Of a stretch of DNA of 64,000 nucleotides, positions 1 through 7,801 are shown piece by piece; within the stretch, counting starts at the first letter, position 1, and every line of letters starts with the position of its first letter. A program made the translations under genes and the position numbers. Origin of the DNA: Phyllobacterium calauticae. GTDB taxonomy: Bacteria; Pseudomonadota; Alphaproteobacteria; Rhizobiales; Rhizobiaceae. The notes under the pieces are model-generated. The model did no database searches. It was not told where the DNA came from and worked only from the letters and a program-made list of their open reading frames with translations. The stretch is from positions 248,001 through 312,000 of the forward strand of contig NZ_JAGENB010000001.1 in the NCBI RefSeq assembly GCF_019991125.1. Reading direction: 5' to 3'.

Positions 1-47
1 GGCTTTCGCATCACTATATGTGCCACATCACATGCGAGACTGGACCT

Positions 48-488
48 ATGGCACAGACAATTGACGACATCATCGCGGATTTCGACTTCCTGGACGATTG
101 GGAAGACCGCTATCGCTACGTCATCGATCTCGGCCGCGAATTGAAGCCCTATCCGGATGCCGCCCGCGATGCGGCGCACAAGGTCAATGGCTGCGTCAGC
201 CAGGTCTGGCTGAAGAGCACGCCGAGCGACGGCGCCGATCCGGCCATCGATTTCCTCGGCGATTCCGATGCGCATATCGTGCGCGGCCTCGTCGCCATCA
301 TGATGGTGCTCTATTCCGGCAGGAAGGCGTCGGAAATCCTTGCTATCGATCCGGAAGCCATCCTGAAGAAGCTGGGCCTGAACGAAAACCTGACGCCGCA
401 GCGCTCCAACGGCCTGCGCTCGATGGTCGCCCGCATCCGCAACGAGGCGCAGGCCGCCCTCGGATCAGCCAGCGCCACGCAGCACTGA
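48..488 (+). CDS. sufE: SufE family cysteine desulfuration protein
   Basis: SufE accepts persulfide sulfur from the cysteine desulfurase SufS and passes it to the Suf scaffold for iron-sulfur cluster assembly in the cytoplasm. The 146-residue product matches the family length. It has the acidic N-terminal helix (IIADFDFLDDWEDRY) and the motif VNGCVSQVW, with the sulfur-accepting cysteine at about residue 49. The ATG at 48 (MAQTIDDI) is preferred over an in-frame ATG at 18 because family members begin here. No suf operon is adjacent; isolated sufE copies are common in rhizobia. The function is inferred from the family and the conserved cysteine. Confidence 0.93.
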   Translation: MAQTIDDIIADFDFLDDWEDRYRYVIDLGRELKPYPDAARDAAHKVNGCVSQVWLKSTPSDGADPAIDFLGDSDAHIVRGLVAIMMVLYSGRKASEILAIDPEAILKKLGLNENLTPQRSNGLRSMVARIRNEAQAALGSASATQH

Positions 489-508
489 GGACACGCACAA
501 CGGCGCTG

Positions 509-1315
509 CTACCGCGCAAGCGTAGGGCGATAATCCCCCGCTCCCCAGTGAATGATGCGCGGATTGCGCCGGGCGGGCGATGGCGGGCAGTAATGTCTGT
601 CCAATGCCGCCAGCGCCGTCTTGAGGATGAGCTTGGCGGAACGGACGGGCCACTGCCGTTCCCGCTCGACAACCTCAAGGCCCTTGAGAAAGCAGCAGAC
701 ATCCACCAGCACGCCGGACAGTTCCGGCCCGACCGCATCCAGCGCCCGCTCCACCCGCTGCCGTGCCGCCAGTGCGGCATCGGTCATTTCCAGGACACCA
801 TTGCCGGATCGGCAGCTGGCACCGCTTCCCACGGCACTCCAGTTGGCGCCAAGCGGCGGCATGAAACTGCCGAGCGTATAGTCGTTGCGCAATTGCTCCC
901 CGGCCTTGAAGGCGGCCTCGCTGATCAGCGGGGCGCCGGATGAATCCCTGCGCCGGCGCAACAGGCCGAGCGGCGATTCCGCTTCGTTGCGCCGTACCCG
1001 TGCCGCGCCGGGCCGGTTGCCCGGTGCCGCCAGCGTTTCAAGGCGATGCTGGGCGGCGAAGGCATCGGCCCCGCCATCCAGCCGGCGCAGGAACGCCCTG
1101 CCCGCATCGGTGATGATGAGCGTACCGTCAGCGGAGCGCGCCAGCCCTTCACGCAGGACATGGTCAAGCACCGCCGTCCCGATGGAAATCGCGCCGCCCC
1201 CTGCACTTTCCAGCGTCATCTTGCCATTGTCCGCAGTGGCAGGTTCTGCGGCAGCCTTGGCCAGAAAGCACAGCACCCGGCGCACGCCGGTAGCGCTTTT
1301 GCCCCGGACGCTCAT
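509..1315 (-). CDS. DUF6456 domain protein (partner of DnaA-IV-like protein)
   Basis: This 268-residue protein is a conserved hypothetical found in Hyphomicrobiales. The N-terminal part looks like a degenerate winged helix (VRRVLCFLAKAAAEPATADN). The C-terminal half carries the conserved DUF6456 block, with PLGLLRRRRDSSG, LRNDYTLG and, near the end, KLILKTALAALDRHY. Its start overlaps the stop of the upstream DnaA-domain gene by 4 bp (ATGA), so the two are almost certainly translated together. The biochemical role is unknown. The coupling and HTH character suggest a DNA-binding or regulatory pair. No signal peptide or membrane segment is seen. Confidence 0.85.
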   Translation of the reverse strand: MSVRGKSATGVRRVLCFLAKAAAEPATADNGKMTLESAGGGAISIGTAVLDHVLREGLARSADGTLIITDAGRAFLRRLDGGADAFAAQHRLETLAAPGNRPGAARVRRNEAESPLGLLRRRRDSSGAPLISEAAFKAGEQLRNDYTLGSFMPPLGANWSAVGSGASCRSGNGVLEMTDAALAARQRVERALDAVGPELSGVLVDVCCFLKGLEVVERERQWPVRSAKLILKTALAALDRHYCPPSPARRNPRIIHWGAGDYRPTLAR

Positions 1316-1767
1316 TGGCGCACCATGCCGCTGCGCAGGAACGCCGCCCGCAGAATGTTTTCAAGAGTCTGCACAACCCGGTCGAACTCCGGCTCGTCGC
1401 GCATATCCTCGATCAGATGACAGGCATGGTTGACCGTGCTGCGGTCGCGCCCGAAGGCACGCCCAACCTCCGTCATGGTCAGCGACAGCGTGACATGCGC
1501 CACATACATGCCGATCTGCCGGACGCGGGCCACCGACCGCTCGCAACGGGAATGCGCGCGCAGTTCGCGGCCGCTGACATTGAAGAAGCTGGCGAGAATG
1601 TCGATGACGCCGTCGCAGACATGAAAAAGACGGCCGTCCGGCGGTTCGCCCCCATCCCGGGCAACGGGCTCCGCCGGCTTCGGTTTCGGACGGGCTTGAC
1701 GGAGGATCTCAATCATCGCCCGCGCCTCGGCGGCAGAGCGGATCAGATGGGGGAAATTCTCGGACAT
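1312..1767 (-). CDS. standalone DnaA domain IV (Bac_DnaA_C) helix-turn-helix protein
   Basis: The 151-residue product contains, from about residue 55 to 145, a segment resembling the C-terminal DNA-binding domain of the replication initiator DnaA. FNVSGRELRAHSR is followed by VGRAFGRDRSTVNHACHLIED, which mirrors the DnaA-box recognition signature (RDHTTVxHA). There is no AAA+ ATPase domain, so this is not DnaA itself. It is the first gene of a two-gene unit with the DUF6456 gene. It may bind DnaA-box-like DNA as a regulator or competitor; that is inference. Similar pairs are common in Hyphomicrobiales genomes. Confidence 0.85.
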   Translation of the reverse strand: MSENFPHLIRSAAEARAMIEILRQARPKPKPAEPVARDGGEPPDGRLFHVCDGVIDILASFFNVSGRELRAHSRCERSVARVRQIGMYVAHVTLSLTMTEVGRAFGRDRSTVNHACHLIEDMRDEPEFDRVVQTLENILRAAFLRSGMVRQ

Positions 1768-1963
1768 GCTCGCTCCACTTCGTATATAGGAATATCTTCT
1801 TATATTATTCCCAGCAAGACCGTGGATAAGTTTTCCCGCGCCCGAACATCATGTCATTGTTTTCATGGATTCTTTTCTGAAACCGCCCACGCAATCTAGG
1901 ACTTTTGTCCTACACTCCTTAAACCAAGGCAAAGTGTGTCCATCCACCATCGAGGACGGAAAC

Positions 1964-2251
1964 ATGGCTCAGAGCGAATGGACGAGGCAGAGGGCGGCAT
2001 TCCTGGCTGCGAGGGACGCGCAGCGCAGCATGGCGCGGCAACGCCTGGCGCTGCAAATCCTCTGCGGCGAAGACCTTGACGCGGTGATCGCGCTTGGTGC
2101 GGCCGAAAAGCAGACCTATTGCAGGCGGCTAAAGCGTTTGATTGAAAGGGAGAGGATCAAGGGCGGCAAGGGGCACTGGAGCTACGACCTCAATCGTCAT
2201 ATCGGTCTCAAGCAAGCCCTGGATACTTTATTGAAATCCATGAGGGGCTGA
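1964..2251 (+). CDS. conserved hypothetical protein, 95 aa
   Basis: This small, charged, apparently cytoplasmic protein has a long N-terminal helix rich in Arg and Gln (MAQSEWTRQRAAFLAARDAQ), then a basic segment (KQTYCRRLKRLIERERIKG) and a C-terminal HWSYDLNRHIGLKQALD motif. The ATG at 1964 follows GAGGACGGA at good spacing and is preferred to a longer reading from 1865. No family with a known role is recognised. Codon use is normal for the region, which supports a real gene. Its position between the DnaA-IV pair and mucR gives no functional clue. Confidence 0.7.
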   Translation: MAQSEWTRQRAAFLAARDAQRSMARQRLALQILCGEDLDAVIALGAAEKQTYCRRLKRLIERERIKGGKGHWSYDLNRHIGLKQALDTLLKSMRG

Positions 2252-2292
2252 AATCCGTGCCGGCGCCTATGCCCGGAAAAATGGAGCCCGGA

Positions 2293-2319
2293 CAACAAAA
2301 CGGCGCCCGAAGGCGCCGT
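2293..2319 (-). terminator. intrinsic terminator of mucR
   Basis: On the minus strand an 8-bp perfect stem (ACGGCGCC with GGCGCCGT around a 4-nt loop) is followed by TTTTGTT. It lies about 30 bp after the mucR stop, in the right orientation to end that transcript. Confidence 0.85.
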
Positions 2320-2346
2320 CTTGCAAATAGTCTGAACCGCTTGCTG

Positions 2347-2784
2347 TCAAGCAGCCTTCTTGCGCTTGCGGCCGAGGCCCATGTTCTTGGCCAGACGCGA
2401 GCGCGCAGCAGCGTAATTGGGTGCAACCATCGGATAGGAAGCATCCAGATCCCACTTTTCGCGGTACTGCTCAGGCGTCAGACCGTAATGGGTCATCAGG
2501 TGACGCTTCAAAGACTTGAACTTCTTGCCGTCTTCGAGGCAGACAATGTAGTCATCCGCAACGGATTTCTTCGGGTTGATTGCAGGTTTTGGCTTTTCCT
2601 GAATCGCGACCACTGCTTCTGCACCACTGCCGACCCGACCAAGAGCAGCGTGGACATCAGCGATAAGCGCGGGAAGATCGCCAGATGGCACTGAATTGTT
2701 GCTTACGTAAGCAGCAACCAATTCAGCGGTCAGTTCCAGGAGAACGTCTCCAGCAGCTGTATTTGAATTGTCGAATGTTGTCAT
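2347..2784 (-). CDS. mucR: MucR/Ros family zinc-finger transcriptional regulator
   Basis: This 145-residue regulator has the Ros/MucR layout: an N-terminal oligomerisation region ([16 protein letters not shown]), a linker, then a prokaryotic Cys2His2-type finger ([34 protein letters not shown]) and a basic tail RKRKKAA. The first zinc-ligand cysteine is visible, but the second is replaced by Asp, a known variant (CxxxD...HxxxH). MucR proteins act as H-NS-like silencers of AT-rich promoters and control exopolysaccharide, motility and virulence genes in rhizobia and Brucella. The ATG at 2784 is used. The AT-rich upstream region would suit autoregulation, which is typical of the family. Confidence 0.93.
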   Translation of the reverse strand: MTTFDNSNTAAGDVLLELTAELVAAYVSNNSVPSGDLPALIADVHAALGRVGSGAEAVVAIQEKPKPAINPKKSVADDYIVCLEDGKKFKSLKRHLMTHYGLTPEQYREKWDLDASYPMVAPNYAAARSRLAKNMGLGRKRKKAA

Positions 2785-3541
2785 CAAAGTCCAAATCCTT
2801 CATCTAATTTGAAAAGTTGGTATTACACGGGAAAGCAAGCAGTATAAATCTGCAAATATCAGAAACCCTGACACTGATGACGACACTGTATTCAGGATGG
2901 AGCTCTAATTGTCAAATCAATACTTCACCTAAAAAAGAAATATTTGTAATTTTTCCTTGATATTGAATTTACTGCGAACCTGGTGCTGATTGGGCCAGGA
3001 AAGCTAAAATCCCGCTGCACATATGATAACATAAATGTTCACACGTGAACATCCGCACAACACCACTAAGACCAAAAATGGCAAAAATGAGGAACCAATC
3101 CGCATTTCACAAGCATTCTATAACAACGGAGGCCGCTCAGTGCAGTGCCAGACCTACTTTAGTGCAACATGAGACAATATTAAGTAATTCTGTTTTTGAT
3201 CAAAAAGACAAATTACGTGGAAATATGCGCGAAAAATCCTGCTCGGGAGCCCGGATCAGAGGCCGAACGGGTGTAAAACCAGCAGAAGACGCGACTTTCG
3301 TCACCGGATTGGCGACGGGCGCGGGAGCGCGGCAATAGTGTTGCAGGCGGCGCGCCACAGTATTCGCAGATGAACCGGCGGATCTCGTCTATCGGCACGC
3401 CCGGAGCAAGGCGCTGTTGCGGACAGGCAGGATTGACGAATCCTTCGCAGATGTGATTGTCATCGTGTTCTCCGGCAAAGTGCGACATTGTTCCGTTGCA
3501 AAGTCATCAGCCTGTTCCATCCACTGTACTGAGAGTATTTC
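2785..3541. other. AT-rich intergenic region upstream of mucR
   Basis: This stretch of about 750 bp is clearly AT-richer than its surroundings, especially 2800-3230, and has many T-A steps, the kind of DNA MucR-type proteins bind. The mucR promoter must lie at its left end. No convincing long gene is seen. A doubtful small ORF is listed separately at 3213-3488. It may be a long regulatory region or a remnant of transferred DNA. Confidence 0.5.
3213..3488 (-). CDS. doubtful small Cys-containing ORF, 91 aa
   Basis: The reading starts with MSHFAGEHDDNHICEGFVN and contains cysteines arranged as C...C...CEYCG (residues about 14-43), which could suggest a small metal-binding knuckle. The C-terminal part (LLPRSRARRQSGDESRV) looks low in coding character. 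No family is recognised. It runs opposite to the downstream oligopeptidase gene and into the AT-rich spacer. It may be real only in its first half, or not at all. Confidence 0.28.
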   Translation of the reverse strand: MSHFAGEHDDNHICEGFVNPACPQQRLAPGVPIDEIRRFICEYCGAPPATLLPRSRARRQSGDESRVFCWFYTRSASDPGSRAGFFAHIST

Positions 3542-5647
3542 ATGACCAAAACATCACGTTTCACCTCTCTTCCCGCCCCGCAATCAGCCAAACACCCGGT
3601 ATCGGACACGCGCCACGGCATAACCCGTGTCGACAACTATGCCTGGATGCGCGCCGACAACTGGCAGGACGTGTTCAAGGATCCGTCCGTGCTCGATCCG
3701 GCCATCCGCAGCCACCTGGAAGCGGAAAACGCCTATCAAACCGCGCTGATGGACGACACGAAGGCGCTGCAAAGCACCCTGTTCGACGAAATGAAGGGGC
3801 GGATCAAGGAAGACGATTCCTCGGTCCCCTCCAAGGACGGCCCATTTGCCTATGGCACGTCCTACAAGACCGGCGGCCAGCATCCGCGCTTCTTCCGCAT
3901 ACCGCGCGACGGCGGCGCCGAGACGATGCTGCTGGACGGCGATCTGGAAGGCGAAGGCAAGGCCTATTTCAGCCTGGCTTCCGCCGATCATTCGCCGGAT
4001 CACGCCAAGATGATCTGGGGTTTCGATGACAAGGGATCCGAGTTCTACACATTGCGAGTGCGCGATCTGACGACGCTGGCCGACGCAACCGATGTGGTCA
4101 CCGAAACATCGGGCGACGGCGTGTGGAATGCCCAGTCAACCGGCTTTTACTACACCAAGGTGGATGCCAACCATCGCCCGTCGCGCCTGTTCTACCACGT
4201 ACTCGGCCAGCCTGAGAGCGCGGACCGCCTGATCCATGAGGAAATGGATCCCGGCTTTTTCATGGGCGTCAGCGGCAGCGCGCTCGATGATTTCATCTTC
4301 ATCGATTGTCACGATCACGAAACGTCGGAAGTCTGGCTGCTCGATGCCAGGGATGCCGCGTCCGAACCCCGACTTGTCGCCGCGCGCCAGTCCGGCGTGG
4401 AATACAGCATGACCGAAGGCGGCGATGTCTTCTACATCCTCACCAACATCGACGGTGCCAAGGATTTCAAGATCATGAGCACGCCGGTCACCGCGCCGGA
4501 ACCGGCCAACTGGACCGAGGTGGTGGCGCACAAGCCGGGACGCCTGCTGCTCGGCCACGGCGCCTACAGGGACTATCTGGTCTGGCTGGAGCGGGAAAAC
4601 GGCCTGCCGCGCATCATGATCCACAACCGCCACACGGGCGAGGAACACGCCATCGCCTTTGACGAAGAGGCGTTTTCCCTCGGCCTGCAGGGAAGCCCCG
4701 AATATGACAGCGAGGTCATCCGCTTCTCCTACTCCTCCATGACCACGCCATCGCAGCTCTACGACTACAATATGCGCACGCGCGAGCGCACGCTGCTGAA
4801 AACCCAGGAAGTCCCCTCCGGCCACAACCCGGACGACTATGTCACGCGGCGGCTGCTGGCTCCGGCGGCGGACGGCGAAACCGTGCCGGTTTCCATCGTC
4901 TATCATCGCGATACGAAACTGGATGGTTCCGCACCCTGCCTGCTCTACGGCTATGGCTCCTACGGCTCGACCATGTCGGCAAGTTTCAGCACCACGCGCC
5001 TGTCGCTCGTCGATCGCGGCTTCATCTACGCCCTCGCCCATATTCGCGGCGGCAAGGACAAGGGCTATGCTTGGTATGAGAACGGCAAACGCCTGCACAA
5101 GAAGAACACGTTCAGCGATTTCATCGCGGTCGCCCGCCATCTCGTGGCGGAAGGCTTTACCAACCCGCAAGGCACTATTGCCCATGGCGGCTCTGCCGGC
5201 GGCCTGCTGATGGGCGCCGTTGCCAACATGGCGCCGGAGGCGTTTGGCGGCATCATCGCCGAAGTGCCCTTTGTCGACGTCATCAACACGATGCTGGACG
5301 ATACCTTGCCGCTCACCCCGCCCGAATGGACCGAATGGGGCAATCCGATCACCTCGCCGACGGACTATGCCTATATGGCGTCCTATTCGCCCTACGACAA
5401 TATCCGGGCGCAGGCCTATCCGCCTGTTCTGGCGGTTGCCGGGCTGACCGATCCGCGCGTCACCTACTGGGAACCGGCCAAATGGGTGGCCAAATTGCGC
5501 GAGCTCAAGACCGACGATCATCCCGTGCTGTTCCGCGTCAACATGGATGCGGGGCATGCGGGCGCCTCCGGCCGCTTCTCCCATTTGGAGGAAGTCGCCT
5601 ATGTCTATGCCTATGCCCTCAAGCTCGTGAACAAGACCGCCGCCTGA
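3542..5647 (+). CDS. ptrB: oligopeptidase B (S9A prolyl oligopeptidase family)
   Basis: This cytoplasmic serine peptidase cleaves short peptides after Arg or Lys. At 701 residues it matches the family length. The N-terminal two thirds form the seven-bladed propeller that restricts access. The C-terminal alpha/beta-hydrolase domain carries the nucleophile in HGGSAGGLLMG (Ser about 551), an acid in the AGLTDPRV region (about 640) and the histidine in DAGHAGASGRF (about 673). The segment LDDTLPLTPPEWTEWGNP is typical of oligopeptidase B. No signal peptide is present. It is monocistronic, with a weak RBS before the ATG at 3542. Confidence 0.95.
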   Translation: MTKTSRFTSLPAPQSAKHPVSDTRHGITRVDNYAWMRADNWQDVFKDPSVLDPAIRSHLEAENAYQTALMDDTKALQSTLFDEMKGRIKEDDSSVPSKDGPFAYGTSYKTGGQHPRFFRIPRDGGAETMLLDGDLEGEGKAYFSLASADHSPDHAKMIWGFDDKGSEFYTLRVRDLTTLADATDVVTETSGDGVWNAQSTGFYYTKVDANHRPSRLFYHVLGQPESADRLIHEEMDPGFFMGVSGSALDDFIFIDCHDHETSEVWLLDARDAASEPRLVAARQSGVEYSMTEGGDVFYILTNIDGAKDFKIMSTPVTAPEPANWTEVVAHKPGRLLLGHGAYRDYLVWLERENGLPRIMIHNRHTGEEHAIAFDEEAFSLGLQGSPEYDSEVIRFSYSSMTTPSQLYDYNMRTRERTLLKTQEVPSGHNPDDYVTRRLLAPAADGETVPVSIVYHRDTKLDGSAPCLLYGYGSYGSTMSASFSTTRLSLVDRGFIYALAHIRGGKDKGYAWYENGKRLHKKNTFSDFIAVARHLVAEGFTNPQGTIAHGGSAGGLLMGAVANMAPEAFGGIIAEVPFVDVINTMLDDTLPLTPPEWTEWGNPITSPTDYAYMASYSPYDNIRAQAYPPVLAVAGLTDPRVTYWEPAKWVAKLRELKTDDHPVLFRVNMDAGHAGASGRFSHLEEVAYVYAYALKLVNKTAA

Positions 5648-5817
5648 TCACAGCCACATCATCCCCGCCGCCCGTTGACACCAGCGGGCGGTTGGGTCGC
5701 GCAGATGTGTTCGCCCATGCACCGGGTCACGGTTACACGTGCTGCGGTTTCGGCTATAAAGGCACAAAGCGTTTGTGGGGAAGCAATGTCAGACTTGGTT
5801 CACTGCGGAGGTTTATG

Positions 5818-6156
5818 ATGAAACGAAGCGTTCTTGTCCTGATGCTCGGCGTGGCGTTCGCCGCCCAGCCCCTGCTTTCGGTTCTGGATACAACCGGGGT
5901 GCAGGCAGCGGTTCGCAAGAATGTCAGCGAATTTGCCGGGCAGCGCTGCAACAACCCGCCGCGCGGATCAGGTGTGATCGTCGGCCGCTATTCCGGCACG
6001 ACCGACAATCCGATCATTTCCATGGGCAGCGACAATGTGCCGGTTTCCGACTTTCGCTGCTTCCGTACGATGGAAGAATGCCGCGGCTGGCTCTACACCA
6101 TGCGCAGCAAATATGTCGACGGGAACTCCGTGCTGATCGGGTGCAACAGGCGCTGA
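5818..6156 (+). CDS. small secreted protein, 112 aa
   Basis: The product begins with a clear Sec signal peptide (MKRSVLVLMLGVAFAAQPLLS, cut probably near VQA-AV). The mature part of about 80 residues has four cysteines spaced like a disulfide-bonded periplasmic domain (RCNN, FRCFRT, EECRGW, IGCNRR). No family with a known role is recognised; similar small proteins occur in Hyphomicrobiales. Two adjacent ATGs (5815, 5818) follow GGAGG at 5807; the second has better spacing. The role is unknown. Confidence 0.8.
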   Translation: MKRSVLVLMLGVAFAAQPLLSVLDTTGVQAAVRKNVSEFAGQRCNNPPRGSGVIVGRYSGTTDNPIISMGSDNVPVSDFRCFRTMEECRGWLYTMRSKYVDGNSVLIGCNRR

Positions 6157-6158
6157 GT

Positions 6159-7262
6159 TCAGGCCGTGCCGCTGATCCGCTTCATCGTTGCTTCCAGACT
6201 GTCCTCGGCAAAACCGTCGTCCATCGCCTGCATTGCATTGCTGGCAGCCGTCGCGGCCCGTTCCCACATCGTGGCTTCGTAAGCCCGCACAGCCGTGTTC
6301 CGGTCCTCGTCCCCGGTCAAGGCATCGGCGAGATCGGCGGCATCGCGCAGCGCCAGATTGCCGCCCTCGCCCGCCGGTGGCATGACATGCGCCGCATCGC
6401 CGATCAGCGTCACACCAGCGCGGCTCTGCCAGCAGTGCCCGACGGGCAGCGCGCAAATCGGCCAGGGCCGCACCGTGTCTTTTGCCGATTCTATGAGCTG
6501 CAGCAGACTGCCGTCCCAGCCGGCGAACTGCGCGGCAAGGCTTTCCTTCGTCGCCTCGAACCCCGGCTTCTCCTTGCCCCGCAGCGCCGCATAGACGCGG
6601 ATATGCGCATTGGCGTTGCGCTGCGCGAAGATCGATTTGCCGTCGCCCTTGGCAATCATCGTGCCGCGTCCGACCAGCGCCGCGATATCGGGATGGCGCG
6701 CGTCGGCACCGTCGATCGCAAGTTCATAGAGGGTCAGTCCGATATGCCGGGGCTTTTCGTCCGACACCAGCGCACGCACCCTTGACCCAACGCCGTCAGC
6801 TCCGACAACGAAGTCATGCCGGGCGACGGAACCGTTGCCGAAATGCAGTTCGAACGTGCCGTCATCGCATCCCAGGGCTTCCGTCAAACGGCAGCCCCAG
6901 CGAACACTATCTGCCGGAATGGACCGCAAAAGCAGGTCTCTCAATTGGCTGCGGTCAATCTCCGGGCGGTCCCCGTCGGAGGCATCGTCCTTGTACACAA
7001 GCAGGCCGTGCTTGTCATAAAGCCGCGTGCCCTGGTCTTCGTAGCGCGCAAAATGCTGAAACTCGGCAAACAGCCCGGCCCGCTTCATGGCGTACTGCCC
7101 GGTTCCGGGATGCAGGTCGAGCATGCCGCCCTGCCCGCGATGCACGGGCGATTCATCCCGCTCATAAACGGTGAAGGCGACGCCCTTCAGATACAACATA
7201 CGCGCGAGCAACAGCCCGCCTGGGCCACCGCCGACAATGGCGATCCCTGAATTCTTTGACAT
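6159..7262 (-). CDS. FAD-dependent monooxygenase (TetX/PHBH-like)
   Basis: This group A flavoprotein monooxygenase has the N-terminal dinucleotide-binding motif IAIVGGGPGGLLLARML, a central DG-type motif (VVGADGVGSRVRALV) and the FAD-ribityl motif LIGDAAHVMPPAGEGGNLALRDA. The overall pattern, including RGQGGMLDLHPGTGQ, is that of TetX-like monooxygenases, which hydroxylate aromatic or tetracycline-type compounds. The substrate here is unknown. The start is uncertain: ATGs at 7289, 7271, 7268 and 7262 are in frame. 7262 is chosen because homologues begin there and because a minus-strand -10-like TATAAT lies at 7301-7306. It is divergent from a MarR regulator whose operators lie between them. 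Confidence 0.88.
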   Translation of the reverse strand: MSKNSGIAIVGGGPGGLLLARMLYLKGVAFTVYERDESPVHRGQGGMLDLHPGTGQYAMKRAGLFAEFQHFARYEDQGTRLYDKHGLLVYKDDASDGDRPEIDRSQLRDLLLRSIPADSVRWGCRLTEALGCDDGTFELHFGNGSVARHDFVVGADGVGSRVRALVSDEKPRHIGLTLYELAIDGADARHPDIAALVGRGTMIAKGDGKSIFAQRNANAHIRVYAALRGKEKPGFEATKESLAAQFAGWDGSLLQLIESAKDTVRPWPICALPVGHCWQSRAGVTLIGDAAHVMPPAGEGGNLALRDAADLADALTGDEDRNTAVRAYEATMWERAATAASNAMQAMDDGFAEDSLEATMKRISGTA

Positions 7263-7287
7263 CTTCATCATCTCACTGGTAGATTGC

Positions 7288-7320
7288 ATAGGGTCCTATT
7301 ATTATATCATAGGGTCCTAT
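7288..7320. promoter_or_regulatory. tandem MarR-type operators
   Basis: Two identical 12-bp near-palindromes, ATAGGGTCCTAT, lie at 7288-7299 and 7309-7320. Their starts are 21 bp apart, two helical turns. They occupy the divergent promoter region between the monooxygenase and the marR gene, and a TATAAT-like -10 on the minus strand sits between them. This is a classic MarR autoregulatory layout; binding is inferred. Confidence 0.75.
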
Positions 7321-7335
7321 GCAAGGAGAATCGCC

Positions 7336-7782
7336 ATGCCCGGCCCGGACCCGAGACAAACCCCATCTTTCCTCATCAAGCAGGCAGCGCGAGAACTGAT
7401 GCGCAGAGGCGAGGAGCGGCTGCGGCCGCTTGGTCTCGGCGCGGCCTATCTCCCGATTCTGGTGGCGGTGAAGAATGGCGAAGCATCGACGCAGGCCGAT
7501 CTGGCCCGGCTGCTGCAGGTGGAACAGCCGTCCATGGCCCAGGCGCTGGCCCGGATGGAACGGGACGGCTTCATTCAGCGCAAGCCCGATCCGGCCCATC
7601 GGCGGAGCCAGATCATCGAGCTCACCGCGCTCGCCTTCGAGCGCCTGCCGCAGGCTTATGCGGCGCTGAACGAGGGCAACATTCTGGCCATGACGGGTTT
7701 TTCCGCCGGCGAGACGGCGCAGTTCGTGGCCTTTCTCAATCGCGTCAATGCCAATCTGCGCAACGAGGATAGCAAGTCCTGA
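7336..7782 (+). CDS. MarR family transcriptional regulator
   Basis: The 148-residue winged-helix protein shows the MarR core: a dimerisation helix (FLIKQAARELMRRGEERL), the DNA-recognition segment STQADLARLLQVEQPSMAQALARMERDGFIQRKPDPAHRRS with its beta-wing, and a C-terminal dimer helix. The ATG at 7336 is preceded by AAGGAGA. It is divergent from the FAD monooxygenase and probably represses both genes through the two ATAGGGTCCTAT sites, with relief by a small ligand such as the monooxygenase substrate. The ligand is not predictable from sequence. Confidence 0.9.
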   Translation: MPGPDPRQTPSFLIKQAARELMRRGEERLRPLGLGAAYLPILVAVKNGEASTQADLARLLQVEQPSMAQALARMERDGFIQRKPDPAHRRSQIIELTALAFERLPQAYAALNEGNILAMTGFSAGETAQFVAFLNRVNANLRNEDSKS

Positions 7783-7801
7783 TTCCCCCCGAATGGGCAG
7801 C

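Noticed and set aside
4136-5584. Long minus-strand reading of 482 residues opposite ptrB
   Set aside because: It is the complement of a well-supported oligopeptidase gene, has a composition typical of antisense frames and shows no domain.
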